The translations under genes were made by a program, and so were the position numbers. Under the pieces are notes generated by a model. It searched no databases. It saw only the letters and a list, made by a program, of their open reading frames with translations, and was not told the origin of the DNA. Of a stretch of 64,000 nucleotides of DNA, positions 25,726 to 34,645 are shown one piece after another (positions within the stretch are counted from its first letter, which is position 1; each line of letters starts with the position of its first letter). Origin of the DNA: Candidatus Vicinibacter proximus (GTDB lineage Bacteria; Bacteroidota; Bacteroidia; Chitinophagales; Saprospiraceae); contig JADJOE010000001.1 of NCBI GenBank assembly GCA_016713905.1, positions 1,365,001-1,429,000 of the forward strand, read 5' to 3'.

Positions 25726-28700
25726 ATGTCTTTTAATCAGTTTTTTGTAAAAAATTATCAATTCACTTTGGTGCTGTTTATCGCAGTGCTGATACTTGGG
25801 GCCAACTCTTTGATGAATATGCCGAGGGGAGAAGATCCTCCTTTTGGTGCACCTATTTTTTCCATCGTTGCAATTTATCCCGGGACAACACCTAAGGATA
25901 TGGAACAGCTTATAGTGGATCCGATCGAGGAAGAATTATACCAACTCTCTGACATCAAAAAAATCAACACTTCTATTTCAGATGGACTGATGGTAATGTT
26001 GGTAGATTTTAATTATGGTGTGGATGTAGAAGCCAAGAATAATGACATAGTTAGAGAGATCAACAGACTTCGTCCGGATTTACCTGATGGACTGCTGGAA
26101 CTCACCGTCAAACGCGCAGCAAGTAGTGATGTGGCAATTCTACAAACTGCCTTAGTATCTGAAACTGCAGATCCGCAAAAAATGAAATCTGAAGCGGAAC
26201 GTCTGGAACGTGAACTGGAAAGAATAAAAGAAATTAAGTTTGTAGAAATTCAAGGTGTTCCGGACAGACAAATTAAAATTGAATTGAACCTGGAAAGAAT
26301 GGCTCAACTAAAAATTGGTTTGAACCAGGTTCTTGGTTTGATACAAGCCAACAATATTAATATTCCCGGAGGGGATGTAGACCTTGGACAAAGAAAATTT
26401 AACATCAAGACTTCTTCTGAATTCGAACACATTGAAGACATACAAAAGACCATTATTCACACGAACAACGAAGGTAAAACCTTAAGATTGTCAGATATTG
26501 CCCAAGTTTATTTTGACGAAAAAGAAACAGACCACATTGCGCGGTTTAATGGGAGCAAGGCTCTTTGGGTGGTCACGGCTATGAAGGATAAAAAGAACAT
26601 CATCACGGTGCGTAAAAAAATGCAAAAGATTTTGGATGAATTTGCCACCACTCTTCCTTCAGATATTAGAATGGAGCAAGCTTTTGATCAGGAGACAGGT
26701 GTCCGTAACAGACTTTCCGGTTTGGGAATGGATTTTATGATTGCTATTTTCTTGGTCCTGCTGACATTGTTGCCATTGGGTACACGCGCCTCTATCATTG
26801 TGATGATTTCCATACCATTGTCATTGAGTATAGGGTTGTTTTTACTGGACTTACTTGGTTATACCTTGAATCAGTTAAGCATCGTAGGCATGGTCATTGC
26901 TTTAGGATTGTTGGTGGACGACAGCATCGTGGTAGTTGAAAATATTGAACGATACATGCGTAAGGGAATTTCTGCGAGGGAAGCCGCTGTTTCTGCTACC
27001 AATCATATACTGGTTGCAGTACTTGGTTGTACCGCAACTTTACTTCTTGCTTTCCTTCCGCTTGCGAATCTCCCTGAAGGTTCTGGTGATTTTATACGTT
27101 CATTGCCAATGGCTGTAATGCTTACTGTACTGGCATCATTGTTTGTCTCGGTTACAATCATTCCATTTTTGTCCAGCATTATGTTAAAGGCTCATGAAAA
27201 GGACAGTCATCAGGATGGAAATATTTTCTTCCGTGGATTTAAAAATTACATCAATGCACCTTATCAAAAACTTCTTATCTGGTGCATTGGTCACCCGGTT
27301 AAAACATTGTTGACCGCAGCGGCTATTTTCGTGGCATCTTTTACATTAGTACCGAGATTGGGATTTAGTTTATTTCCTGCTTCCGAAAAGCCCATCATTA
27401 TCGTGGACATAGAAACAGAACCAACCAGCAACTTAAAACATACAGACAAGTTGGTGCGCAAAATTGAACAATTTATCCTAAGCAAACCGGAAGTGATAAG
27501 ATTAGCATCCAATGTAGGCAAAGGAAATCCAAGAATTTATTACAACGAATTTCAAAAGCAAAATTCAGATGATGCTGCGCAAATGATGATTTTTTTGGAT
27601 GACGAAACCTCTGTTCCGGAAATTGTAAAATTTGCAGATCAATTGAGAGTAGAATTAAAACAATTTGCCGGCGCTGAAGCGAAGGTGAGAAGATTTCAAC
27701 AGGGTCCTCCCATCACAGCGCCCATTGAGATGCGCATCCTGGGCAGCAATCTAGATACTTTACAATCACTTGCGAATGACGTTGAACAAATAGTGAATGC
27801 TACGCAAGGGGCACTTTATGTACGCAACGATTTAAAATTTAAGAAATCAGATATTCAAATTGAAATAGATAGAGAAAAAGCCGGCATGTTTGGATTGACC
27901 ACAGCAGAAATTGCAAAAACCATAAGGTTAGCCATTGCAGGATTGGAGGTGAGCGAAATCAGAGATGAAGAAGGAGAGGAGTCTTCCATTCTTGTCAGTC
28001 TTGAAAAACCAAGCAGCAATGCATTGGAAAATTTTAATCGCATCAATGTGACTTCTTTCAGTGGCGCATTGGTTCCTTTAAAGAATATTGCTACCATCCA
28101 AATGACACCATCTGCACCTGTAATCCACCATTTCAATAAAGAACGATACAGCTCGGTAAGTTCATTTGTTGCAACCGGATTTAACACCGATCAGATGACC
28201 AATGAGATCATTCAAAAAATTAAAGACCAGGTACCAATGCCTCCTTCATACAGATTGATCGCAGCAGGGGAAAGAGAGTCAAGAGATGAATCGTTTGGAG
28301 GAATAGGAACCATCATCATGTTGGCAGTTTTTGGTTTGCTTGCCATACTGATTCTTGAATTCAGAACTTTCAAGTCTACACTTATTGTGCTGAGTGTAAT
28401 TCCAATGGGTATCATTGGCGCATTTCTTGGATTGTTTGTTGCAGGAGAAACGCTCTCCTTTGTAGCAACTGTAGGAATCATTGCACTGGCGGGAATTGAA
28501 ATTAAAAATTCCATTTTGATGGTTGACTACACCAACGGACTTCGTGCGAAAGGAATGGGACTTCTTGAGGCAGTGCTAGATGGTGCCGAGACTCGTTTTT
28601 TACCCATCTTGTTGACTTCACTTACAGCGATTGGTGGACTTACTCCTTTGGTGTTGGAAAGATCTCCATTGATCAGTCCATTGGCCATTGTGCTGATTGG

Positions 28701-28776
28701 TGGATTGATCAGTTCAACGCTTTTGAGCAGATTGGTCACACCGGTATTGTATTATCTTATTCCACCAAAAGTTTAG
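25726..28776 (+). CDS. RND-family efflux permease (AcrB-like)
   Basis: A 1016-residue inner-membrane pump with twelve membrane segments in two groups, at residues about 12-30 and 335-490, and 530-550 and 860-1012. Periplasmic porter domains lie between them. The proton-relay region of TM4 has VALGLLVDDSIVVVENIERYMR with the paired Asp residues; the second half has ALAGIEIKNSILMVDYTNGLR. The ordering and length match AcrB-type pumps of the HAE1 subgroup. It exports drugs, detergents or lipids by proton antiport. Transcription ends at a strong hairpin (28821-28852). Confidence 0.95.
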   Translation: MSFNQFFVKNYQFTLVLFIAVLILGANSLMNMPRGEDPPFGAPIFSIVAIYPGTTPKDMEQLIVDPIEEELYQLSDIKKINTSISDGLMVMLVDFNYGVDVEAKNNDIVREINRLRPDLPDGLLELTVKRAASSDVAILQTALVSETADPQKMKSEAERLERELERIKEIKFVEIQGVPDRQIKIELNLERMAQLKIGLNQVLGLIQANNINIPGGDVDLGQRKFNIKTSSEFEHIEDIQKTIIHTNNEGKTLRLSDIAQVYFDEKETDHIARFNGSKALWVVTAMKDKKNIITVRKKMQKILDEFATTLPSDIRMEQAFDQETGVRNRLSGLGMDFMIAIFLVLLTLLPLGTRASIIVMISIPLSLSIGLFLLDLLGYTLNQLSIVGMVIALGLLVDDSIVVVENIERYMRKGISAREAAVSATNHILVAVLGCTATLLLAFLPLANLPEGSGDFIRSLPMAVMLTVLASLFVSVTIIPFLSSIMLKAHEKDSHQDGNIFFRGFKNYINAPYQKLLIWCIGHPVKTLLTAAAIFVASFTLVPRLGFSLFPASEKPIIIVDIETEPTSNLKHTDKLVRKIEQFILSKPEVIRLASNVGKGNPRIYYNEFQKQNSDDAAQMMIFLDDETSVPEIVKFADQLRVELKQFAGAEAKVRRFQQGPPITAPIEMRILGSNLDTLQSLANDVEQIVNATQGALYVRNDLKFKKSDIQIEIDREKAGMFGLTTAEIAKTIRLAIAGLEVSEIRDEEGEESSILVSLEKPSSNALENFNRINVTSFSGALVPLKNIATIQMTPSAPVIHHFNKERYSSVSSFVATGFNTDQMTNEIIQKIKDQVPMPPSYRLIAAGERESRDESFGGIGTIIMLAVFGLLAILILEFRTFKSTLIVLSVIPMGIIGAFLGLFVAGETLSFVATVGIIALAGIEIKNSILMVDYTNGLRAKGMGLLEAVLDGAETRFLPILLTSLTAIGGLTPLVLERSPLISPLAIVLIGGLISSTLLSRLVTPVLYYLIPPKV

Positions 28777-28820
28777 TGGAATTATAAATAATGCATGATA
28801 AAATATTTTGTTCTTAAAAC

Positions 28821-28852
28821 AAAAAAAGCCAATGAAAATCATTGGCTTTTTT
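28821..28852. terminator. Bidirectional intrinsic terminator
   Basis: Stem GCCAATGA/TCATTGGC with a 3-4 base loop, flanked by an A7 run and T6, so it can stop transcription on either strand. It lies between the plus-strand pump gene and the minus-strand lipoprotein gene. Confidence 0.88.
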
Positions 28853-28861
28853 ATTTATCCA

Positions 28862-29686
28862 CTACCACCAACGGAGTAGATTTATTTCTTTGGTGTCTCC
28901 ATCCGGTAGAGTAACCACCGCTAGACTGTTGCAGAAACCTTCACCATAATCAATACTATATATGGAATTATTGGTACTCAGACTGAGTTTTCCCTGCACC
29001 AGCCATGGACAATTTGCTTTATAAATCAAAGCATCCACGGTAGTAACCGTGAAGGAATCTCCTGCTCGGTTAACACCGGTAGAGGATCCAAGAATGGACC
29101 ATACATCGTCAGCAATTATTTTATCGGTCAGCGATCCTTCGATTTGGGTGAGTGTCTGATTGCCTTCCCACTCAATAGTTTTTCCGGAAGGGAACGATAA
29201 TTTTCTGTTGGTAACCAACCTGCTCAGTACATTTTGGCTCATTGCATTCTTGCCCACATTCGTAAGTACTACCGTGCCCTGAATTTTTATGTCATCAAGA
29301 TAGAAATTCGTATGGTTCACCGTGCGGACAGCGCCGGTTGTATTGAGGGGGGCGGACATTTGTACAGTTATGATGCCCTTCCTGATATGTCCATTGGGAC
29401 CAGTTACACCCGCTGAACCATAATCAATTATCAAAGTATTAGGATAAGTTCCCTTGGCATTTAACCAGGTCCTTACTGGATATGTACGAGTCTGAGCAGT
29501 CTGCAAACCATTTTCAATTTGGTCATTGATTTCAGACTCATTAATTTCAAGAAGATTTTGTTGGGTAGCCAAATCTAAGGAGGAATTCACAAACGCATTG
29601 TCACCAAACAAACCATCCTTTCTGCAGGATTGAAAAGCAACCACGCCAAGGATTGCAAGAACGGAAAAAACCTTTTGAATTTTCAT
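28862..29686 (-). CDS. Lipoprotein of unknown function
   Basis: A 274-residue protein. The lipoprotein signal MKIQKVFSVLAILGVVAFQSC places the lipidated Cys at residue 21. The remainder is largely beta: TYPNTLIIDYGSAGVTGPNGHIRKGIITVQM, then TVNHTNFYLDDIKIQGTVVLTNVG and KTIEWEGNQTLTQIEGS. It resembles a two-sheet sandwich secreted protein common in Bacteroidota, but no named domain is recognised. The gene ends against the shared terminator 28821-28852. Confidence 0.75.
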   Translation of the reverse strand: MKIQKVFSVLAILGVVAFQSCRKDGLFGDNAFVNSSLDLATQQNLLEINESEINDQIENGLQTAQTRTYPVRTWLNAKGTYPNTLIIDYGSAGVTGPNGHIRKGIITVQMSAPLNTTGAVRTVNHTNFYLDDIKIQGTVVLTNVGKNAMSQNVLSRLVTNRKLSFPSGKTIEWEGNQTLTQIEGSLTDKIIADDVWSILGSSTGVNRAGDSFTVTTVDALIYKANCPWLVQGKLSLSTNNSIYSIDYGEGFCNSLAVVTLPDGDTKEINLLRWW

Positions 29687-29834
29687 AGAAACTTTATTTT
29701 ATGTTGAAAATCTGAAGTACCATTCTTTGACATAAATTCGATTCAAAGGTTTAAAATCGGGCAGTATTTTTATTGCGTATCTCTACAACCAAATAGAATT
29801 GACAGCAATTTACAGATCGCAAGGGTTAAATTCA

Positions 29835-30030
29835 GCACGTGGCACTGTTGTGCAGCCTCTTCATTAACTCATTAGCTAATTTTCAAATTTTCAAATTCTT
29901 TCATTCCTTTACCCGCCGCTTTCGCGGTGCCTTCACTCATCGTGTTGTCGCACGATACTCTGCTGAAGCAGAGATCGTTCAGTATAGTCCTTTTATTAAC
30001 TCATTAGCAAATTTTCAAATTTTCAAATTC
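29835..30030. repeat. Structured intergenic repeat family B, copy 1
   Basis: The unit contains CCGCTTTCGCGG, then ACTCATCGTGTTGTCGCACGA, then CTCTGCTGAAGCAGAG, the string GATCGTTCAGTATAGTCC and the tail TTATTAACTCATTAGC plus TTTTCAAATTTTCAAATTC. Partial tail copies flank it. Homologous copies occur at 30944-31380. It lies directly downstream of the small lipoprotein gene at 30032. Confidence 0.75.
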
Positions 30031-30031
30031 T

Positions 30032-30217
30032 CTAATTCTTTTCCTCCTCTTCTTCTTCCTCATGCTTCATGTTTAAAGAATCCGGAGGCGGAAGATTTGG
30101 GGCAACCGCTTCCACATTTACAGGTGTAACTTGCTTTTCAGCAGGTGGTTTTGAATTACTCGTGCAAGCCATCAAAACAATTAGTCCTAAACAAAAAGAC
30201 TCAAATAATCTTTTCAT
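30032..30217 (-). CDS. Small Pro/Glu-rich lipoprotein
   Basis: A 61-residue protein: signal sequence MKRLFESFCLGLIVLMAC with Cys18, then a short linker rich in Pro and Val (PPAEKQVTPVNVEAVAPNLPPPDS) ending in a run of Glu (HEEEEEEEKN). It is probably an outer-membrane-anchored flexible tail. It starts 23 bp after the stop of the 161-residue membrane protein, so the two are likely one operon. No family assignment; being short, it could be missed by automatic annotation. Confidence 0.7.
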   Translation of the reverse strand: MKRLFESFCLGLIVLMACTSNSKPPAEKQVTPVNVEAVAPNLPPPDSLNMKHEEEEEEEKN

Positions 30218-30240
30218 AATGTAAAAATTTATTTTTTTAA

Positions 30241-30726
30241 TTAATCCTCATCCCCACTTTCGCCATTTGGTGGTTGAGTGAAGGATGCAGAATTCAATTC
30301 AGTGTGTCTTATCTGACCTCCGGTATAACCCGTTCTTGCCATCAAACCAAAACTTACCAATCCAATCAAAAGAATCAACCAAGCCAAGGATTTGTATATT
30401 TTAAAATCTTTTATGACAGACAAATGTCCCAGAATCGACAACACCCCCAATACTATTATGGACACCAACGCATAAACAGCAACGTCCTCATGCATGTCAA
30501 TTACATTCTCCGAAATACCTTGAATGTTTTCGACCGTTTCCTCAGCAGCTTCACCTGTGAAATAGGCAATCCCCGCACCGATTGCCGAAACAATGAATAA
30601 ATTGTATGCAGCCACACTCGTCTGCTTACTATCCATCCAAAGTGCATGCACCAAGACCATCACACCAAGGATTGAACCAAAGATTGGAAGATGATTAATT
30701 AAAAGATGAACATGTGTTTGATCCAT
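30241..30726 (-). CDS. Four-helix membrane protein (DUF2231-like)
   Basis: A 161-residue protein beginning MDQTHVHLLINHLPIFGSILGVM, the His-rich first helix (HVHLLINHLP) seen in DUF2231-type proteins. Four hydrophobic segments follow, with His residues at several membrane-facing positions (MHEDVAVYA, LGHLSV). The C terminus is an acidic tail (NGESGDED). Relatives are proposed to carry heme, since paired His in membrane helices suit b-type heme, but this is inference. It is cotranscribed with the small lipoprotein gene. An FNR-like palindrome lies at 30792-30805, about 42 bp before a plausible start site. Confidence 0.75.
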   Translation of the reverse strand: MDQTHVHLLINHLPIFGSILGVMVLVHALWMDSKQTSVAAYNLFIVSAIGAGIAYFTGEAAEETVENIQGISENVIDMHEDVAVYALVSIIVLGVLSILGHLSVIKDFKIYKSLAWLILLIGLVSFGLMARTGYTGGQIRHTELNSASFTQPPNGESGDED

Positions 30727-30791
30727 AAGATTTTTTTGTCTAAATTAGAAGAAAATTATTTTGCAGGGTAGTTGCAAGATCATGCTGATCA

Positions 30792-30805
30792 ATGATAAAA
30801 ATCAT
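30792..30805. promoter_or_regulatory. FNR-like palindrome upstream of the membrane-protein operon
   Basis: ATGATAAAAATCAT is a perfect inverted repeat with the TGAT-N4-ATCA core. A -7-like TACCCTGC (minus strand, 30763-30770) would start transcription near 30757, putting the site centre near -41.5, the class II activator position of CRP/FNR proteins. Confidence 0.5.
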
Positions 30806-30943
30806 TCCGCGCCACAAGCAGAATTCAAACATCAATTATCTTTAGAATGTTAATTGAGAATTACGAACAAATTTTCAAGAAATTTACTTAGTGATGTGGA
30901 TGAATTGCAATTCTACTTTTACAAAATTGAGAAATTAATTTCC

Positions 30944-31380
30944 TGCCTCAGAGATCCGTTCAGTATAGTCCTTTTGTTAACTCATTAGCTAATTTTCAAC
31001 TTTTCAAATTCTATCATTAGCCGCTTTAGCGGCTGACTGTCGAAGCATTCAGGCAGGGTTCCCTCACATATCGTGCTTTCGAAGACCACTATATTAAGAA
31101 AGTCCAGATTTTTATTAACTAATTTTCAAATTTTCAAATTCTTTCGTTAGCCGCTTTCGCAGAGCCTTCACTTATCCTGCTGTTGCACGATACTCTGCTG
31201 CCTCAGAGATCGTTCAGTATAGTCCTTTTATTAACTCATTAACTAATTTTCAAATTCTTTCTTTAGCCGCTTTCGCAGAGCCTTCACTTATCGTGCTGTT
31301 GCACGATACTCTGCTGCCTCAGAGATCGTTCAATATAGTCCTTTTATTAACTCATTAGCTAATTTCCTAATTTCCTAATT
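30944..31380. repeat. Structured intergenic repeat family B, four more tandem or variant copies
   Basis: About four successive units (roughly 30944-31016, 31017-31147, 31148-31257 and 31262-31380) share TTAGCCGCTTTCGCAGAGCC, TCGTGCTGTTGCACGA, CTCTGCTGCCTCAGAG, GATCGTTCAGTATAGTCC and the TTATTAACTCATTAGC tail. The second unit has a divergent middle and a perfect AGCCGC/GCGGCT hairpin. The array ends two bases before the ABC-F stop codon at 31383. Confidence 0.8.
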
Positions 31381-31382
31381 TC

Positions 31383-33245
31383 CTAATTTTCCTCCACAAT
31401 TTCCATCCACCTCATCTCAATCACGTCCATTCGATCCTGAATTTCAACGAGACGCTTGTTGGAGTTAATAAATTCAGTACTGGTGGGATTAAGGGTAGCG
31501 AAATTATCTATGATCCGGGATCGCTCAGCGCTCAATTTTTCCAGTTCCCGTTCGATTTGTTGCATTTCTTTTTTTGCAACTTGATTTATTTTACGTTCTT
31601 TCTGGCCTGCATTTTCTGTGCTTGGTTTTTCTGTTTTTTCTACGTTAGAGTTTGCAAGAGCCTCTTTTTTTAACGCCTCTCTATACTCAGAATAATTTCC
31701 TGGAAAATCTCTTGTCTTTCCACCTTCTTGCAGAACAAAAAGATGTTGGACCAATTTGTCCATAAAGAAACGGTCGTGGGAAACAATGAGTAAGACTCCG
31801 GGAAATTCCATTAGAAAATCTTCCAAAACATTTAGTGTCGTGATGTCAAGGTCGTTTGTAGGTTCATCAAGAATTAAAAAATTTGGATTTTTGATGAGGA
31901 TGGTGAGTAGATATAATCTTCGCCTTTCCCCTCCGCTCAACTGGCTTACATACACTTGTTGCTGAGGACGTGGAAAAAGAAATTTTTCAAGCAGACTTTC
32001 AGCAGAAAGTTTATGACTTTTTTTTAAGGGGATATAATCTGCAATAGATCGTATGACATCGATCACTCTTTTGTCTTCCTGAAGATTTAGTCCGTCCTGT
32101 TCATAATATCCAAATAATACAGTTTCTCCAATAATAATTTTTCCACTGTCGGGCTTAAGACTTCCTGTAAATAATTTTAGCAGACTGGTTTTCCCAATTC
32201 CGTTAGGGCCAACCAAACCCACCCGATCTCCGGATTTAAATTTGTAAGAAAATTTATCGAGAATAGTTTTTTGACCAAATGACTTAGTGACGTTATGTAG
32301 CTCAAGAATTTTTGAGCCCAGTCTTGTGTGGTCAATATCAAATTCAATGTCTCCAACTTCTTTAGGTCCCTCTAGAGATTCTTTGTTTTCGTAAAAGTTG
32401 TCGACCCTTGATTTTGATTTTGTGGTCCTAGCTTTTGGCATTCTGCGTACCCACTCCAATTCGCGTTTCAGCATTTTGCGCATCTTGTCTTTAACGACGG
32501 TTTCATTCTGCATACGCATTGCTTTCTTTTCCAGAAATTCTTCGTAATCACCTTGATATTTGTATAGTGTACCACGATCGAGTTCTAAAATTTGATTACA
32601 AACATTATTAAGAAAATACCGGTCGTGTGTGACCATCAGTAAGCTGGCCTGACTTTGTTCCAGATATTTTTCAAGCCATTCGATCATCTCCAGATCAAGG
32701 TGATTGGTAGGTTCATCCAGGATCAGAAATTCAGGTTTGCCACACAAAACTTTTACTATGGCCAGTCGTTTTTTTTGTCCTCCGCTGAGCTGGTCTACTG
32801 GAAAGTCAAAGTCGGGTAATTTAAATTTTCCGGCAAGTTCTCGAACATATGCTTCAATTTCCCAGGCTTTAGATTCTTCTATGAGGGCAAGAGCCTTTTG
32901 TGTCTCTGCATCATCATGTGACTTTTGAGCAGTGTAAAGCGCTTTTAATGGTTTTATCCAGTCATCGTGGCCTTCCAGAATGGTTTCCAGTATGTTGTGT
33001 CCAGGAGAAAATTCCGGATCCTGCGTAAGGTATGCAACCTGTATGTCTTTATTTATCCAGTAACTGGAAGATTGTCCTTCGGGTGGTTCAATGCCGGCAG
33101 CAATTCTAAGCAAACTTGACTTGCCGCTGCCATTCCGTGCAACAATTGCAATTTTCTCGCCTTGATTTACCTTAAGATTTAAATTTTCAAACAAAACTTT
33201 TTCTCCATAGGACAAGGAAATATTTTCAAGTGTGAGATAATTCAT
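31383..33245 (-). CDS. ABC-F family ATPase
   Basis: A 620-residue soluble protein with two ABC ATPase domains. Walker A is at about residue 38 (ARNGSGKSSLL) and in the second half (GPNGIGKTSLL). The signatures LSGGQKKRL and LSGGERRRL are each followed by Walker B ILDEPTNHLD and ILDEPTNDLD. A basic linker (MRKMLKRELEWVRRMPKARTTKSKSRVDNF) joins the domains, and the C terminus has a coiled coil as in Uup. ABC-F proteins act on ribosomes, e.g. translation-factor or antibiotic-protection roles. No transmembrane domain is attached. Family B repeats abut its 3' end. Confidence 0.93.
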   Translation of the reverse strand: MNYLTLENISLSYGEKVLFENLNLKVNQGEKIAIVARNGSGKSSLLRIAAGIEPPEGQSSSYWINKDIQVAYLTQDPEFSPGHNILETILEGHDDWIKPLKALYTAQKSHDDAETQKALALIEESKAWEIEAYVRELAGKFKLPDFDFPVDQLSGGQKKRLAIVKVLCGKPEFLILDEPTNHLDLEMIEWLEKYLEQSQASLLMVTHDRYFLNNVCNQILELDRGTLYKYQGDYEEFLEKKAMRMQNETVVKDKMRKMLKRELEWVRRMPKARTTKSKSRVDNFYENKESLEGPKEVGDIEFDIDHTRLGSKILELHNVTKSFGQKTILDKFSYKFKSGDRVGLVGPNGIGKTSLLKLFTGSLKPDSGKIIIGETVLFGYYEQDGLNLQEDKRVIDVIRSIADYIPLKKSHKLSAESLLEKFLFPRPQQQVYVSQLSGGERRRLYLLTILIKNPNFLILDEPTNDLDITTLNVLEDFLMEFPGVLLIVSHDRFFMDKLVQHLFVLQEGGKTRDFPGNYSEYREALKKEALANSNVEKTEKPSTENAGQKERKINQVAKKEMQQIERELEKLSAERSRIIDNFATLNPTSTEFINSNKRLVEIQDRMDVIEMRWMEIVEEN

Positions 33246-33307
33246 GTTAGGTTTATTATTTAATCGATGTTCTTAGGAAATTATACACAAGAAAAAAATC
33301 AGAAAAG

Positions 33308-34645
33308 TTATTGTGAACATTTTTGAGCTTCTAAAAAATTTCGCACTTTGGTAAAACTCACTTTGTTGTTTTTAAAGTATTCCAATGCCAATGCACTTTC
33401 CTTTTCAGTTGCATGAAGATGATGGAGAATATTCGCAAGATGCATTTTCATGTGGCCTTGTTGAATACCGGTGGTAACCAGAGATTTCACTGCAGCAAAA
33501 TTTTGTGCAAGACCTGTTGCTGCGGTAACTTTCATCAATTCTTCAGCAGAAGGGTGATCCAATAATTCAAGCGATCTTTTTGCAATCGGATGCAGAGCAG
33601 TAAGACCGCCAACAGTACCTAAGGCAAGTGGAATTTCCAACCAAAAATGAAATATTCCGTTATCCACACTGCAATCGCTGAGACTTCTGTACTGTCCGTC
33701 CCTGGCGGCATATGCATGGCCACATGCCTCTATTGCCCTAAAATCATTTGCAGTGGCAATAATGACTGCATCAATCCCATTAAATATTCCTTTGTTGTGT
33801 GTTACTGCACGATAAGGATCCTGTCTCGCAATTTTTATGGCAGTATAAAATCGCTCAGCAAATTCTTCTGAACTCATTTCTTCTGCAAAAGAACCAAGCT
33901 GGTCAATAGGACAACTCACAGATGCCTTGACAATACAATCTGGGGTATAATTCGAAAGGATGGACATGATAATTTCTATATCCCGTGCGCCCTCTTCCAG
34001 ATGATCTTGTTCGGTGATAAACTGTTCGAAACTTGCACTAAAAGATTCAAGACAGGAATTGATAAAATTGGCACCCATCGAATCACAAGTTTCAAACCCC
34101 AACCGCCACTGGTAATAATTTTCCAGTTCACCGATTTTAATAAGTTCTATAGAACTGAATCCGCCACCCCGGTTTTCCATGTTGCGTAGGGTTTCTTTTG
34201 CATCTGCACGCATTCTCTTTTCGATTTCCGGAATCCACGCTCTGAGCCATTCTTCCTTTCCCAGCCATTTGAAATGAATTTGGCCAAGCTTTCTTGTGCT
34301 AAGTACTTCGGCTTTGATACCACCCCTGTCCATCCAGAATTTTGCTGCGGAAGCAGCTGCAGCTACAACACTACTTTCTTCTATGACCATCGGAACACAA
34401 TAGGTTTTTCCGTTGATCAGAAAATTTGGTGCTACACTGAAGGGCATTGGAAAATTGCTGATGGTATTTTCAGAAAATCCATCCAGAATTTTTTGCTGGT
34501 CTTCGTTGCGATGCCAGTAACTCATTAATTCATGCATCACATTTTCCGGATCCTTGAAAAAATTTTCAACTATCCACTTGATTTTACCCCTTTTATTTAG
34601 TTTTGAAAAACCTGAAATGGATTTGCTGTTCATCGACTCACTCAT
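33308..34645 (-). CDS. mvaA: Class II hydroxymethylglutaryl-CoA reductase
   Basis: A 445-residue HMG-CoA reductase of the bacterial class II type. The catalytic Glu is in VPMVIEESSVVAAAASAA; the DSMGAN motif appears as CDSMGANFINS; the Lys is in VTHNKGIFNGID; and the Asp in IIATANDFRA. It makes mevalonate from HMG-CoA with NAD(P)H for isoprenoid synthesis (class II enzymes can also run in reverse). Its ATG overlaps the TGA of fni (34642-34645), so the two are translated from one mRNA. Together they show this organism uses the mevalonate pathway. Confidence 0.95.
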   Translation of the reverse strand: MSESMNSKSISGFSKLNKRGKIKWIVENFFKDPENVMHELMSYWHRNEDQQKILDGFSENTISNFPMPFSVAPNFLINGKTYCVPMVIEESSVVAAAASAAKFWMDRGGIKAEVLSTRKLGQIHFKWLGKEEWLRAWIPEIEKRMRADAKETLRNMENRGGGFSSIELIKIGELENYYQWRLGFETCDSMGANFINSCLESFSASFEQFITEQDHLEEGARDIEIIMSILSNYTPDCIVKASVSCPIDQLGSFAEEMSSEEFAERFYTAIKIARQDPYRAVTHNKGIFNGIDAVIIATANDFRAIEACGHAYAARDGQYRSLSDCSVDNGIFHFWLEIPLALGTVGGLTALHPIAKRSLELLDHPSAEELMKVTAATGLAQNFAAVKSLVTTGIQQGHMKMHLANILHHLHATEKESALALEYFKNNKVSFTKVRNFLEAQKCSQ

